Shown in pieces: positions 26,236 through 39,150 of a stretch of DNA of 64,000 nt (position 1 is the stretch's first letter; every line of letters starts with the position of its first letter). The position numbers were made by a program, and so were the translations under genes. The notes beneath the pieces were generated by a model that searched no databases, was not told the DNA's origin, and worked only from the letters and a program-made list of their open reading frames with translations. This stretch comes from Clusia tigrina (Eukaryota > Arthropoda > Insecta > Diptera > Clusiidae), in NCBI GenBank assembly GCA_920105625.2, contig OV050033.1, forward strand, positions 126,851,821 through 126,915,820, given 5' to 3'.

Positions 26236-27594
26236 ATATAAGATGAAGTCAACTGATACAAAATGATAACCGAGGATAGATAACTACCCATTACTCTTCG
26301 CAGAAGCGAATTTTCTATTCAGGTCAATAAAAAATCCATTCTTATGAACAAGGATTGCATTTCCATTTAATATCAAGGAGTACTGGCACCACGAATAAGG
26401 TCCTTATGGAATAAGTAAGTAACAATTATCAGAACATTGTCCAGAAGTTGTGTTTGAAAGTTTGTATGTCATAATTGGATATACTTTCAATTCAATTGAC
26501 AAACAATACAAGTCCTGACATAATGAACTTGGAAACACTTCAAAAATGTTCTTCAAATACCCAATGATTTGGATGTGTGTTGGAAGGAAGACCACTGGTT
26601 CTCCCATAGCATAGCGTTCGTCTGACCGTTGTACTCCTCAATTACTAAGAACCCCATCTTACCTTACCAACGCTCTAGTTCTTTATATTACCCAGTACCA
26701 GAGCCTGACTGACATTAAGGATCTCTCACTATCGACATACAAAATATAAAAATGGGATCAAAAATATAAAAATATAAATAAAAATATTTAAAAGAACAAA
26801 AATCCAACAAATTTTAAATCCCAAAACTAATTTACTAATTGCAAAAGTTCGCGAATACATTCGCTCGAATTGAAAAGTTTCCATTTGAAATGGAAAGTGC
26901 GAGTAAATCAAATACGCTCAGCTCAGCTCAGCTCAGCGCCACTCTGTTTAGCTGCGCGACTACGCTCTCCAACCTGAACGCAACATTTTCACCCGTAATG
27001 AAGTGAACTTTGTTAGAAATAAATTTGAAATATGCAAATTTCCTAAACTGCCACAACGCGGAATGGAAATTGAAATAGTTGCGCGCTTACAAACACTTCC
27101 TTCCCTCGGATTTTAACGCACTGCGCCACTAACGCGAACAGAGAACTCTAAACTGGAAACTTATCAGGAAAAGCATTAACAGTAGCCAGAGTTGCCAACT
27201 TAACAAAAGTTTTTGTTTGACTTGGGCGAAATTTTCAATGCAAAATTTTGAATTAATTTTTTTGTTTGCCATAGAGAAGGAAGTCGACATGGTATTCCAT
27301 TAGAATGCCAAAGCTAAATTCATGCTGTGCTGAGATTAGAAAGTTTCCTAAGGACAGCTCTGGAGTTAAACACTGGTTGTGTTTAAAAACTTAAGCGTGA
27401 TTGGTTCAATTCACTTAGAATTTCCTCAACATCTGATTGCGTCAATCGATAAGTTTGGGGGCTGCACTGAGCATAGACTTCCTGGATAGCTAGCAGTGGT
27501 GAAGGATCGTTTTCACTCCACTCATAGCAATCCGTGGTGTGTGATCTTCTGTGTCAGTGTGGTAGTGGTACCAGAGAATGACCTGGAAGAGGAA
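26236..27594. other. Non-coding stretch, nothing recognised
   Basis: No gene supported. A GCTCA tandem run (about 26919-26937) and AT-rich sequence at 26740-26815 are the only structures seen. Confidence 0.45.
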
Positions 27595-28110
27595 GTAGGT
27601 AGGTAGGTAGGTAGGAGTGGCCGCCCAGTTTGCCAAAAGCACACTTGAGCACACATAATGGCCCATTGTGATACCACGGTGTGGCGCCGTTCAAGCACTG
27701 ACTAAAAAGGTTCCCATACTTGGGATGGTGATAGTCAGCGCAAGGACAGCGCCAAGAGGAAGTAGAAGCTAAAGAATATATGTTACCTCCATGACGTGCC
27801 ATTTTAAAAAAAATAAAGATGACCCTATGGGTGCATTGCGATACCACTGCGTAACACTGCACTTCTACTTTTACTCATGAAACTATTTCGAAGCTCTAAT
27901 AAACTGCAGGATACTTGACCTTCGCGTTGGATACTTCCGTAAGAGAACTGAGAGCTTATTTGCCTAAAGAGCCCGCTCTGCTTCTAGCTATAGCTGGGCA
28001 CCTACTTCGACAGTCTCCTGCTCCTCTTCATCCCCACAGCTTCTGCAGTATTAATGAGAGAATACTCCTAACAGCATACCTGCCGAAAAGCCATCGAGTT
28101 AGGATGAGTA
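27595..28110 (-). pseudogene. Decayed 3' end of a non-LTR element, - strand
   Basis: On the - strand, near 28050, a knuckle start reads YCRSCGDEEEQETVE and then meets a stop. The expected His/Cys half is degraded. Downstream (lower coordinates) come two copies of the 3' untranslated signature: GTGGTATCGCAATG near 27828-27860 and GTGGTATCACAATGGGCC near 27655-27690. The end is a TACC-repeat tail (27595-27613 read as TAGG on the + strand). Two signatures suggest a partial duplication or two nested insertions. Confidence 0.65.
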
Positions 28111-28269
28111 TGTGGAGTATGTAGTTTTGGTGAAAGAGCATACTACCAAAATCTTAGTATACCTTATGTTCGATTATTTCCTGGGCACTTTTAACACCAC
28201 AGAATATACCGAAGCATGCCTTCAAAACTAACTAAGATGTTAGCAACTATTTTCAGATAGCTAGGCCCC

Positions 28270-28500
28270 AATCATGGCACTTGATTTAGGTCACCACAAA
28301 CTCATATCTTGTTAAAAAATGGAAAGAAAGGGTCCCGGGTCATCAGTACATAAGGGGTAACGAAAATGCTGATGAGCTGGGCCGAACGGAATCCTCAATG
28401 CAAAAGTCAAAGACTGTGCTTTTACGAGCACCACTGAGCACAGTCCAGAAGGAAATCGTCCTATAGCCTTGCAGAGTTATCCTAATCAGCCATAAGCGAT
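28270..28500 (+). pseudogene. RNase H fragment of a non-LTR ORF2
   Basis: One frame reads VPGHQYIRGNENADELGR at about 28330-28385, the last conserved block of a retrotransposon RNase H, including the His and Asp positions. The blocks that should precede it are not recognisable. It lies about 330 bp upstream of the GMC oxidoreductase start. Confidence 0.65.
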
Positions 28501-30815
<2,315 letters not shown>

Positions 30816-30863
30816 AGAGCTTATCTTCGCAGCAGAAACATTTCCTACAATAACGTTACCTTT

Positions 30864-30869
30864 AATAAA
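30864..30869 (+). promoter_or_regulatory. Poly(A) signal of the GMC gene
   Basis: AATAAA lies 49 bp after the TGA stop of the GMC oxidoreductase. A T/G-rich stretch (TTGGTTGGGTGTTT) follows about 30 bp downstream, matching the usual layout of a cleavage site. Confidence 0.7.
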
Positions 30870-32319
30870 GTTATGCGTTTATATAGAAACTGTTAGAATT
30901 TGGTTGGGTGTTTCAACTAACTTGAACCGTTCGCAACAAGACTTATTCAAAGCACACTCCCATTCAGTGCAAATATTATCAAACCTTCTATCACAGACAC
31001 AACAATCATATAAAACTCAGAACAAAGTCTCGTATTCTCTACGAGTCGAAGGCCGGGGTTGCTAGTACTCATTCCATAACCCTTGCAGACATAATTAATT
31101 ATGGTGCAAGGTATAACAATAATAATAATAATAATATTCAAAATTTATCTACTCTATCGTTAACAAATCTTATCGTTTATAACCCAGTCTTACAGTCATT
31201 ACAATATTATCTCCATTATCAAAGCGTACCACAATTGTATTATCGGCCAATCCAGGTGTTTGCCCGAGTTCTGCCGATATTCTTCATATCTCTGTGTTTT
31301 ATCACCTCTCTAAAATAAGGTTGTATATGGGATTATTTAGATTGTATACCCAGAAATTCAGGTGTAGGCTGTGACAATGAGCAGCAGTTCGGGCAACAAA
31401 TATATTACCTAACTGGGAAAATCGCGCTACGCACTTGGAATTATTACAATAGATAACAAGCTAAAATTTTCGTAAAGCCCATTTATAGATCAGTCAGTCT
31501 TATGAATATTTACAGTCAAGAGGGTATTTTAATATGAAAGGAATTTAAACAATTGCAATGAAGTTGAACTTTTTCTGCAATTCTTCTTCCCACATATCAA
31601 TAGTCAGGACCCCAGGTACATTCATATCGTCTAAACTTCGACTACTTCCAGGAGTTACAGCAAAGATATCCAACAACTGCTAATCTATCACCTCTCAGCC
31701 CTCCATAAACTATTCTAAGCTTTCCTATTCCGCTTCCATTCCATAAGGTGATCATTACCACACCACTACTCTGCTTTAATCTTCACCAAAATGCAAAACC
31801 TCAGCATCCTTCAATCTATGTTTTGCCAATTCGAAGCAGTTTTATCTGCAAAACTAGCTATAAACAATTTGCAAATTGATTTGCTGTAATTTTTCTTCCT
31901 CCAGCAAGAGCAGCAACAACATTTCCATTGCTGCACATTTCATTGCTGAAGTGTTGTCGTTCGTTCCTGACAATCATCCGTGCTTTCTGTTCGGCTGTTC
32001 TTTGCATTTTCGTTTGTTTGCTTGTTTGCTTTCTGCATCAACTCATTTCCGAACATTCAGCAAATGACAATTTAAATCGTAGTCTGATGCTTGGATTTGC
32101 AGGGTGCTTCCAGAGAGACCCAGGCAGATTGGAAGAGGGGTGCTTTGCAGCCAAGGACGTCAATCTAACCAAGCACACAAATCACTACCGCAAACCTAGA
32201 AGGTCGGTTGGCAGCTGATATACAAATAGCAGTGTTAGATGGTGGGAAGGTACTCCACTCACTCCTTAGAGATGACACAAATGGAACTTTTCGTTACTTC
32301 ACTATTCGTTACTAAACGG
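30870..32319. other. Non-coding stretch downstream of the GMC gene
   Basis: No gene supported. It contains an AAT trinucleotide tract near 31113-31138 and the dispersed repeat noted at 31042-31096. Short frames at 31876-32218 show no domain. Confidence 0.45.
31042..31096 (-). repeat. Short dispersed repeat, copy A
   Basis: Read on the - strand it contains AATTATGTCTGCAAGG, a 10-base insertion, then GAGTACTAGCAAC and GGCCTTCGACTCG. The same words occur in the same order at 57556-57600 without the insertion. It is probably a fragment of an unidentified transposon. Confidence 0.5.
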
Positions 32320-32332
32320 ATGCGGAAGTCAA

Positions 32333-32424
32333 TGTTAAGTTAGGTTAGGTTTTCGTGGCAGTCAGTCTACAGACACACTCACTCAGACCACTATGGGACC
32401 ATTCGGATACCACCGCCTAACGTA
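32333..32424 (-). mobile_element. 92-bp dead-on-arrival non-LTR insertion with TSD
   Basis: The insert reads on the - strand as GGCGGTGGTATCCGAATGG and ends CCTAACCTAACTTAACA. This is the 3' signature seen after the ORF2 remnants at 27.6 and 55.4 kb. It is flanked by a direct repeat: ATGCGGAAGTCAA at 32320-32332 and ATGTGGAAGTCAA at 32425-32437, one mismatch in 13. This is the product expected of extreme 5' truncation during target-primed reverse transcription. Confidence 0.7.
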
Positions 32425-32437
32425 ATGTGGAAGTCAA

Positions 32438-33979
32438 GAAAGTGATTATTACTCAGAAGCAATGATGCGACACTTTCATGCACGTGCACATATAGAGTGA
32501 GTCGATGCGCTGCTTGGTGCAGAATGTGCCATATGTTTTGCTTTGTTTGATGTCAGACTGCGACTGGGCTTTTTAGAGCTATAACCTGGTGCTTACGTGA
32601 GTAGTTGAAAGAGGGAAGTGGTGCTTAAGTGAGTAGTTGACAGGAATCCTAATTTTTCTAACTTGCGAAGTGGGAATGTGTGTGAGTATGGGATCTGTGT
32701 TTTACTTAGCAAGAAGATGATATGTTTAAATGAATCCAATTAATGTTGACATCGGAAATAACACCTTTTCTTTCAAACCGTGAGTTTAACTGTTATATTA
32801 GGGAGGTGGTTTTAGTGAGAAAAATCTCATACTCCTGGGTGGTACGTACCCACTTGTGCCTTATTGAAGAATTCCCCTCCCTCCGGAAAAAACGGGCACA
32901 CATATATCCGAGTAAGATTCAAATAAGCGTGGAATGTGTATTACGAGCATTTCTAATTCTTGTGGTTTGTTGCAATCATACCGTAAAGAGCTGAATAGAC
33001 GTAAAGTACCACTGGTTGGGTATCCCCGGTTTAATACCACCTTACCATATTTTTCTTCAGTTGTTTACAATACTGCTAGTGTAATCAATTTCTGGTGATT
33101 ATGTGATAACAGCAGACTACTCAGACTCAGCACCATGATGCAAGGAAAAGGATGGTGGTGAGGAAACATAGGTACAAATGAGGATAACCCAGACAAACCA
33201 TCATTACTAAAAGCGAAAATAAAAACAATACAAAAATGGAAACAAATGAAAAGAACATCACAAAAACCAGGATGCATCATTCAAAGTACTCGGACATCTT
33301 GTTGCCTGTCAAGCGCTAGGCTCACGGACAGGCGGCTGCCACCTGGATCCAGTGTGTACACCAAACTAACGAAGTGGCGTGCTCTTTGCTTGTGGTATCT
33401 TGGCGCAAGTTGGTGTGATTCATTATGCAATTTGTGCTATTTTTGTATTCCTTATTCTATTTTATTCTGTTGCAGCAGTTTTTTTTCCCTTTGTTGCTTT
33501 CATTCTGTTTGTTGCTGCTATTCTGGTTGTTGCTGAGGTTGATGTTGCTTCTGCCTTTTGTGCTGTGGATGTGGTTGTTGCTACTTCGCGGTTAGGTTTC
33601 ATATTAAAAATGCCACATTGTCATATTCTCCTCAAATGCGGTTGGTCGTTCGAAGTGGATCCCTGTGCGTTATTCTGTCTTCGTAAGCTGCAGTACTTCC
33701 CATCTGTGTAGGAGTAAATGTGGATTCAATGTGCAGTTTGCGCCAATTTTAGAAACGGACAAGGAAAATATACACATTCGAGTGGCTTTACTTAACTTGA
33801 CATTTGAAGGAAGGATAGCAGTGCGTAACAAGGATGTTTGAAGGTAATTAATCAACTGAGAGACTACTCTGCAAATCTTGGAGAATGAATTATTAATACA
33901 AATAAAAAAGGATAATAAAGGAGAAATAAACTGATAATTTTTTATTATTAAGTTAATATTAAGCCTATATGAAAAAAAA
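32438..33979. other. Non-coding stretch upstream of the LOA-like element
   Basis: No host gene supported. Region 33470-33590 is rich in GTTGCT/TGTTGC words that create hydrophobic low-complexity frames. Part of this stretch may be the 5' untranslated region of the following element, whose 5' end I cannot place. A weak candidate target-site repeat is GAATGAA near 33892 and again near 39151. Confidence 0.4.
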
Positions 33980-35419
33980 ATGGACTGCACACCTTCAAAT
34001 GTGCATATTGTGGCTACAATGAGCCAACAGCCATCATTGGCCGAGGGGGCATCTGGTCCCATCGACAATGAAAGCATGGAGCACGACCTGTTGGGGGGGG
34101 CACCCGGTCCCTTAACCGACAGGCCGGAGGAGATGGACATCCCACTTAGCCAGGAATCGGCTGGGGTGTCTATCTCCTCGGAACAGGAGAGAAATCTTCT
34201 TGAACCTGCTCCAGAGAAGATTCCAAAACTTAGGGTGAAGCTGTCCGGAGCTGGACGTAAACGTTTTAAGGCTTTGCTTGCCAGGGGCATATCGCTGGAA
34301 ACAGCTCGGTCCTTGGCGGCAAATCCAGCCAACGTGTCTGCGCGATGGACCCCTAAAAGATCCCGTTCAGATGGCTCCACGCCGACATCGAACTCCAGGC
34401 CGACAAAGCGGTTTGCACAAGAGGGCAACAAAAACATTGATAAAATGTCAATAGTGCCCCCAGCGGACCCGCCGGTGTGTGGTGAGATGAAGGAGGCGGA
34501 GACCTTACTTGGGGGCGAACCTGGTCCCAGTAAGAGGGTGGCGAGTGTCTCTGAAAGACATGGCGTGCAGGGCGCCTCCTTGGGGGTCCCCTGCTCAAAG
34601 CCTACTCTAGCGGAGACAGTCTGCTCCAAAAAGATAGGGGTTATACCTAGCAATTTCCCGGAGGGCATATGGTCCACTGAAGAAATTGGGAAGGTACAAC
34701 GGTGTATTCTCGACAAGATGTTCGAGACTCGTGGGGGCCCAGTGAAGCCACACTTTGCAGGCTGTAGTTTCAAGCCTGGATGGTTGACGATCAACTGTCT
34801 GGACGACGAAACCGTAGCCTGGGCTGAAGAATGGATACCAGCCATGAAGCCACGGGAGGGGGCTGAGTTGAAGGTGGTGGACGAGGCAAAAGTGCCAAAG
34901 GCCAAGATCTTCGTTGGCTACTTTCCCGGCTCGGTATCTTGGCAAAATGACCGAATTTTGGGGCAAGTGGAGTCGCAGAATTCGGGCATTAGTGTCAGCG
35001 AGTGGCGGGTGCTCCATCGCCTACAAAAAGGTGACCAGGTCGAGCTGGCAATTGCTCTGGACCCCATCTCGTCTGAAAGGGTTGACACACTGGGTAACAA
35101 AGTCTACTATGGCTTTGTCAGTGGCCAGCTCCGACCTAGACTGAAGGGGAACAGGGCAAAATCTGCTGTTGGTGTTGAAGAGCAACCAACAACATCTGTT
35201 GCTGCGCGGGCAAAGCAGAATAGCCAGAAGCCGAAAACGGGGCCCATTTTCACAAAGCCAGTACCGAGAGCGGAGAGAGGCAACACACGTGTCCAACGTC
35301 CAAAACCATCTGCTCTCTCTGGTAGGCTCAGGAAATGGGAGAGAAAAGACCCGGAGGCTGCGGAAACTTTGCGGAGCACAAAGGGTGGTCAGATCCGCAA
35401 GGATCGGTCTGGGAAATAA
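33980..35419 (+). CDS. ORF1 of the LOA-like element (479 aa)
   Basis: Intact frame of 479 residues from an ATG preceded by nine A's. The N-terminal third is acidic and Pro/Ser-rich, with an internal echo (DLLGGAPGP at about 36 and TLLGGEPGP at about 165). Residues 86-113 (KLSGAGRKRFKALLARGI and following) form a basic block typical of LOA-type ORF1. Residues of about 219-390 (WSTEEIGKVQ, FAGCSFKPGWLTINC, KIFVGYFPG) resemble the insect domain DUF4780. No CCHC knuckle is present. The C-terminus is basic. The likely role is an RNA-binding chaperone of the retrotransposon particle, by analogy with other ORF1 proteins. A 411-codon frame on the opposite strand here is a shadow. Confidence 0.85.
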   Translation: MDCTPSNVHIVATMSQQPSLAEGASGPIDNESMEHDLLGGAPGPLTDRPEEMDIPLSQESAGVSISSEQERNLLEPAPEKIPKLRVKLSGAGRKRFKALLARGISLETARSLAANPANVSARWTPKRSRSDGSTPTSNSRPTKRFAQEGNKNIDKMSIVPPADPPVCGEMKEAETLLGGEPGPSKRVASVSERHGVQGASLGVPCSKPTLAETVCSKKIGVIPSNFPEGIWSTEEIGKVQRCILDKMFETRGGPVKPHFAGCSFKPGWLTINCLDDETVAWAEEWIPAMKPREGAELKVVDEAKVPKAKIFVGYFPGSVSWQNDRILGQVESQNSGISVSEWRVLHRLQKGDQVELAIALDPISSERVDTLGNKVYYGFVSGQLRPRLKGNRAKSAVGVEEQPTTSVAARAKQNSQKPKTGPIFTKPVPRAERGNTRVQRPKPSALSGRLRKWERKDPEAAETLRSTKGGQIRKDRSGK

Positions 35420-35423
35420 TGTC
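35415..35423 (+). promoter_or_regulatory. TAATG stop/start overlap between ORF1 and ORF2
   Basis: ORF1 ends with TAA at 35417-35419 and an ATG begins at 35419 in the frame of the endonuclease. Overlapping UAAUG junctions are known to drive ORF2 translation by termination-reinitiation in some non-LTR elements (SART1 of Bombyx). The ORF2 frame is also open further upstream, from an ATG at 35335, but the endonuclease fold begins only after 35419, so the overlap start is preferred. Confidence 0.6.
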
Positions 35424-38400
35424 CCAGGCCCCATCACGAACGCAAAACTCTTGGAAGCAGCTTCACTGTCTCCAAATAAATCTCCACAGGGCTATAGCAG
35501 CCTCTTACAGGCTCAGTGCCTTGGTGGAACACCAGAGTCTGGACTTCGTAGCCATTCAAGAACCATGGGCCACAAATGGGCGCATAAATGGTCTGCAGAC
35601 AAAAACATGTAAGTTGATCTATGATAATAATGTTGACCGACCGAGGGCAGCGATCATGATCAACAAAAATATTAAATTCCTCCCAATTTCAGAGCTTCTA
35701 CAACGCGATCTGGTGGCAGTACAGGCAGAAGTGCCTAGTGCCAAAGGGAGGAGAACGGTAGTCCTGGCCTCCATGTACTTACCTGGCGACACAGAGGACG
35801 CGGTATCGCGCGAGCTCCAGCAGCTTACGGAGTACTGTCGCACTCGCAGTCTACAGTGGGTGGTGTGCTGCGACGCAAACGCGCACCACACGGTATGGGG
35901 AAGCACGGACACGAACGGGCGAGGTGAGTCACTTCTTGATTTTATTACGACAAACAATCTGGTGGTGGTAAATAGGGGTGACGAGCCTACCTTTATGAAT
36001 GCGATAAGGGGGGAGGTGTTAGATCTCACCCTAACTAGCGCATTCATATCAAATAACATTTCTAATTGGAGGGTGCTTAATGAGGTCTCCTTGTCGGACC
36101 ATAGGTACATTTGTGTTGATCTGGGGGGGGAGATTGGAGGCACCTTCGAAATGAGAAATGTTAGGAAGACCAACTGGTCGATATATAACTTTTACTTAGA
36201 GCAAAATATTGCGTGCCTTAGTGAAAAAATAAGTAACTCTCAGGAACTAGATCTTGAAGTTAACAGATTAAATAATATAATAATCGAGGCTTTTGAAAGT
36301 AGCTGCAATTTAGTTGTGAAGAAACGTTCTAGGAACGTACCCTGGTGGAGCGGGGAGCTAAATGTTTTGCCAAAAAAGCCCGTCAACTCTTTAATAGGGC
36401 CAAGTCTAATGGTGACTGGGCATCTTATAGAAGTGCCTTAACGGCCTATAATAATGAGTTGAGAAGATCTAAGAGAGACTCAAAATACTGTGAGGAGATT
36501 GAAACCCTCCCAGCAGCTACCCGACTCCAGAAATCACTCAATAAAGATCACTCAAACGGACTTTCTACACTCAAGAAGCCTGACGGAAATTTTACGGAGA
36601 GCCTGGAAGAGACGGGACAGCTTTTGTTGGACACTCACTTTCCAGGCTGTGCCACTAGCAGAGAGGATAGTGAAATCATCGAGAATACTCGTTTCTTGAT
36701 GCCTACACGGAGGGAACTCTCACTGGCTCGCAGAATCTTCACCGTCAATAAAACCAAATGGGCTATCTCCACTTTTAGACCATTCAAATCGCCAGGTGTC
36801 GATAATATACAACCGTGCCTACTTCGGCAAGGTGTTGATGTATTAGCACCTGTGCTAACAAACATTTTCAGGATAAGCCTGGAGCTAGGCATAGTGCCTA
36901 AACCTTGGACGAAGGCTAGGGTGGCTTTCATACCGAAAGCAGGCAAAAAGGCGGACCACACGCCAAAAGCCTATCGGCCCATTAGCCTGACGTCATTCCT
37001 GCTAAAAGTTATGGAAAAAATTCTGGACCAATATATCAGGGAAACTTATCTTAAAGATTCTCCTCTTCATATTGAACAATACGCTTACCAATCGGGCAAA
37101 TCGACTGAGACAGCCATACATAGCTTAACAAGCAAAATTGAAAAGGCGTTTGAGGGTAAAGAAATAGCTCTCTGTACATCGGTTGACATTACGGGGGCTT
37201 TTGACAATGCTACTTTCAGATCAATTGAGGAGGGGATGAACAGGAAAGGTATACAAAGACTGATCATAACATGGGTTCTCAATATGCTGAAAAACAGAAC
37301 GACAATCTTTGAAACAGGGACAGCAAAGCAAATTGTCAGGTCAACCAAAGGATGTCCCCAGGGGGGCGTCCTATCGCCACTCCTATGGTTATTGGTTATC
37401 GACGAGCTCTTACAAACTCTCAATGACCTCGGATACGAAGTTCAGGGCTTTGCGGATGATTTGGTAATTATGGTCAGAGGCAAGTTTGACTCTACCATAA
37501 CAGATCGCATGCAACTGGCTCTTGACATCACTCAAAACTGGTGTCAGGAGAAAGGCCTATCGATAAATCCGAATAAAACAAACATGGTACCCTTCACCAA
37601 AAGAAGGAAACTGAATCTGGGGACCTTAAGTTTAGGGACCACAAACTTAACAATGTCCAATGAAATGAAATATCTGGGAGTAATCCTGGACAAAACTCTA
37701 ACTTGGAAAAACCACTTATCATACATAACTAGTAAAGCCTTAAGAGCAACCTATGCTTGCCAGAGGTTGTACGGTAAAACATGGGGACTACGGCCAAAAA
37801 TGATGGCGTGGTCATATAAAACAATAATAGTACCAATGATTACTTATGCGTCGTTGGTATGGTGGCCAAAAGTCAACCAAACAGGAGCTCAGAGGACTCT
37901 TAACAAGATTCACCGTATAGCCTGTTTGAGTGTGACGGGAGCAATGAGAACGTGCCCCACACTAGCTTTGGGAGTGATCACTGGACTGACTCCTCTACAC
38001 CTTGTAGTTAAAAGGATGGCGGCCAGCGCGGCCCTAAGGCTACCAAATCTAGCCCATCTTAAAGAAGGCAACCTTTCGGGGCACGCAAAGATTCTGGACA
38101 CTGTCTGGAATTCTCCGTGCCTCATGGTCTTCGACAAAATGGACAGAAAATTAGACTTCTCAAAGCAATTCAAAGTGGTCATCAGTGACCGTTCAGCTTG
38201 GAGAAACAAGGAAATAACAATAAAACAGGACTCTCAGTTGTGGTATACAGATGGGTCCAAAATGGAAGATGGCAGTGCAGGAGCTGGAATTGTAGGGCCA
38301 AATTTCCAAAAAGCAATTGCAATGGGAAAAACAGCTTCCATTTTTCAGGCGGAGGTGCACGCTTTAGAGTTATGTGCTAGAGAATGTCTACGCAGGGGTA

Positions 38401-39059
38401 CACGCAACACCAAAATATGCATACTCTCAGATAGCCAGGCAGCTCTAAAATCATTAATAAACTTCTCATTCCAATCAAAGCTGGTTTGGGAATGCTGTAA
38501 ACTTCTCAATACCCTAGCAGCGAGAAACTCTGTTACGCTAATGTGGGTACCGGGACACGAGGGACATGAGGGCAACGAAATGGCAGATTCTTTAGCAAAA
38601 AAGGGTGCAGACACTGCCTTTATAGGCCCAGAACCCTTCTGTGGGGTAAACAGTAGCTTCACAAATAACTTGTTGTGCGAACAGGAAAAACGAAGTCTGC
38701 TAAACTACTGGAGAGCCCAAAAAGGCATGCGGCAGTCGAGACTACTCATTGATCCTGAACACATCAGGGTAGATGCTTCTTTAAACCTCAGCAGAAATGA
38801 CATCAAACTATACACTGAACTTTTAACAGGACACTGTAAACTAAATTACCACCTGAAGAAAATAGGCGTGGGAGAAGACGATTCTTGTCGACTCTGTCAA
38901 GAGGAGCAGGAAACGGCAGAACACATTCTATGCACTTGCCCAGCGGTGGCAAGACGCAGACATAAGTACCTAGGCAGTGGGTTCATATCTCCAAATCACC
39001 TAGTTAAAATTAAGCCCACAGCAGTTACGAGATTTATAAACAGTCTAGGACTGTTTTAG
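35419..39059 (+). pseudogene. ORF2 of the LOA-like element: EN-RT-RNase H, one frame break
   Basis: The endonuclease frame (35419-36378) has the catalytic blocks INLH (N21), IQEPW (E48), CDANAHH (D152) and LSDHRY (D227/H228). After the break, the RT frame runs to 39059. It has SVDITGAFDNAT, GCPQGGVLSP, FADD (about 37449-37460) and LGVILDKTLTW, then RNase H with YTDGSK (about 38244), FQAEVHALE, LSDSQAAL and WVPGHEGHEGNEMAD. It ends with a knuckle CRLC-EHILC-C. About 1,210 residues are spread over two frames. The frames meet at 36372-36378, where one A fewer than needed gives a -1 offset. Everything else is intact, so the lesion is recent, a sequencing slip in a homopolymer, or a true programmed shift. 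Confidence 0.85.
36372..36378 (+). other. A-AAA-AAG heptamer at the ORF2 frame break
   Basis: The codons in the endonuclease frame are CCA-AAA-AAG, so the heptamer is phased as a canonical X-XXY-YYZ slippery site. A -1 slip there continues directly as GCC-CGT-CAA in the RT frame. The two frames overlap from 36345 to 36441. Simple loss of one A from a run of seven explains the data equally well. Confidence 0.5.
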
Positions 39060-39150
39060 TTGGGTACGAGGCTGCACAATAGATCTTTTAGGTCGCGGTG
39101 TTCTTTTAGCCTGTCAATAATAATAATAATTATTAATTATTATGAATGAA

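Larger units (their letters stand above)
33980..39150 (+). mobile_element. LOA-like non-LTR retrotransposon, near-complete
   Basis: Order: ORF1, then a TAATG junction, then ORF2 with AP-type endonuclease, reverse transcriptase, RNase H and a CCHC knuckle, then a short 3' region ending in TAA/ATT repeats (39113-39150). The endonuclease-RT-RNase H order with a non-knuckle ORF1 fits the LOA clade of the I superfamily; this assignment is from motif resemblance only. The stated ends are the coding start and the TAA-type tail. The 5' end is unplaced and no convincing target-site duplication was found. One frame break in ORF2 is the only visible lesion. Confidence 0.85.

Noticed and set aside
33246..33711. 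Hydrophobic + frames upstream of the LOA-like ORF1
   Set aside because: They derive from GTTGCT-rich low-complexity DNA. Two frames are open together and no domain is visible.
33670..34905. 411-codon open frame on the - strand opposite ORF1 of the LOA-like element
   Set aside because: It lies antisense to a frame with clear retrotransposon ORF1 features, has no recognisable domain and runs into AT-rich flank. It is a shadow of the GC-rich ORF1.
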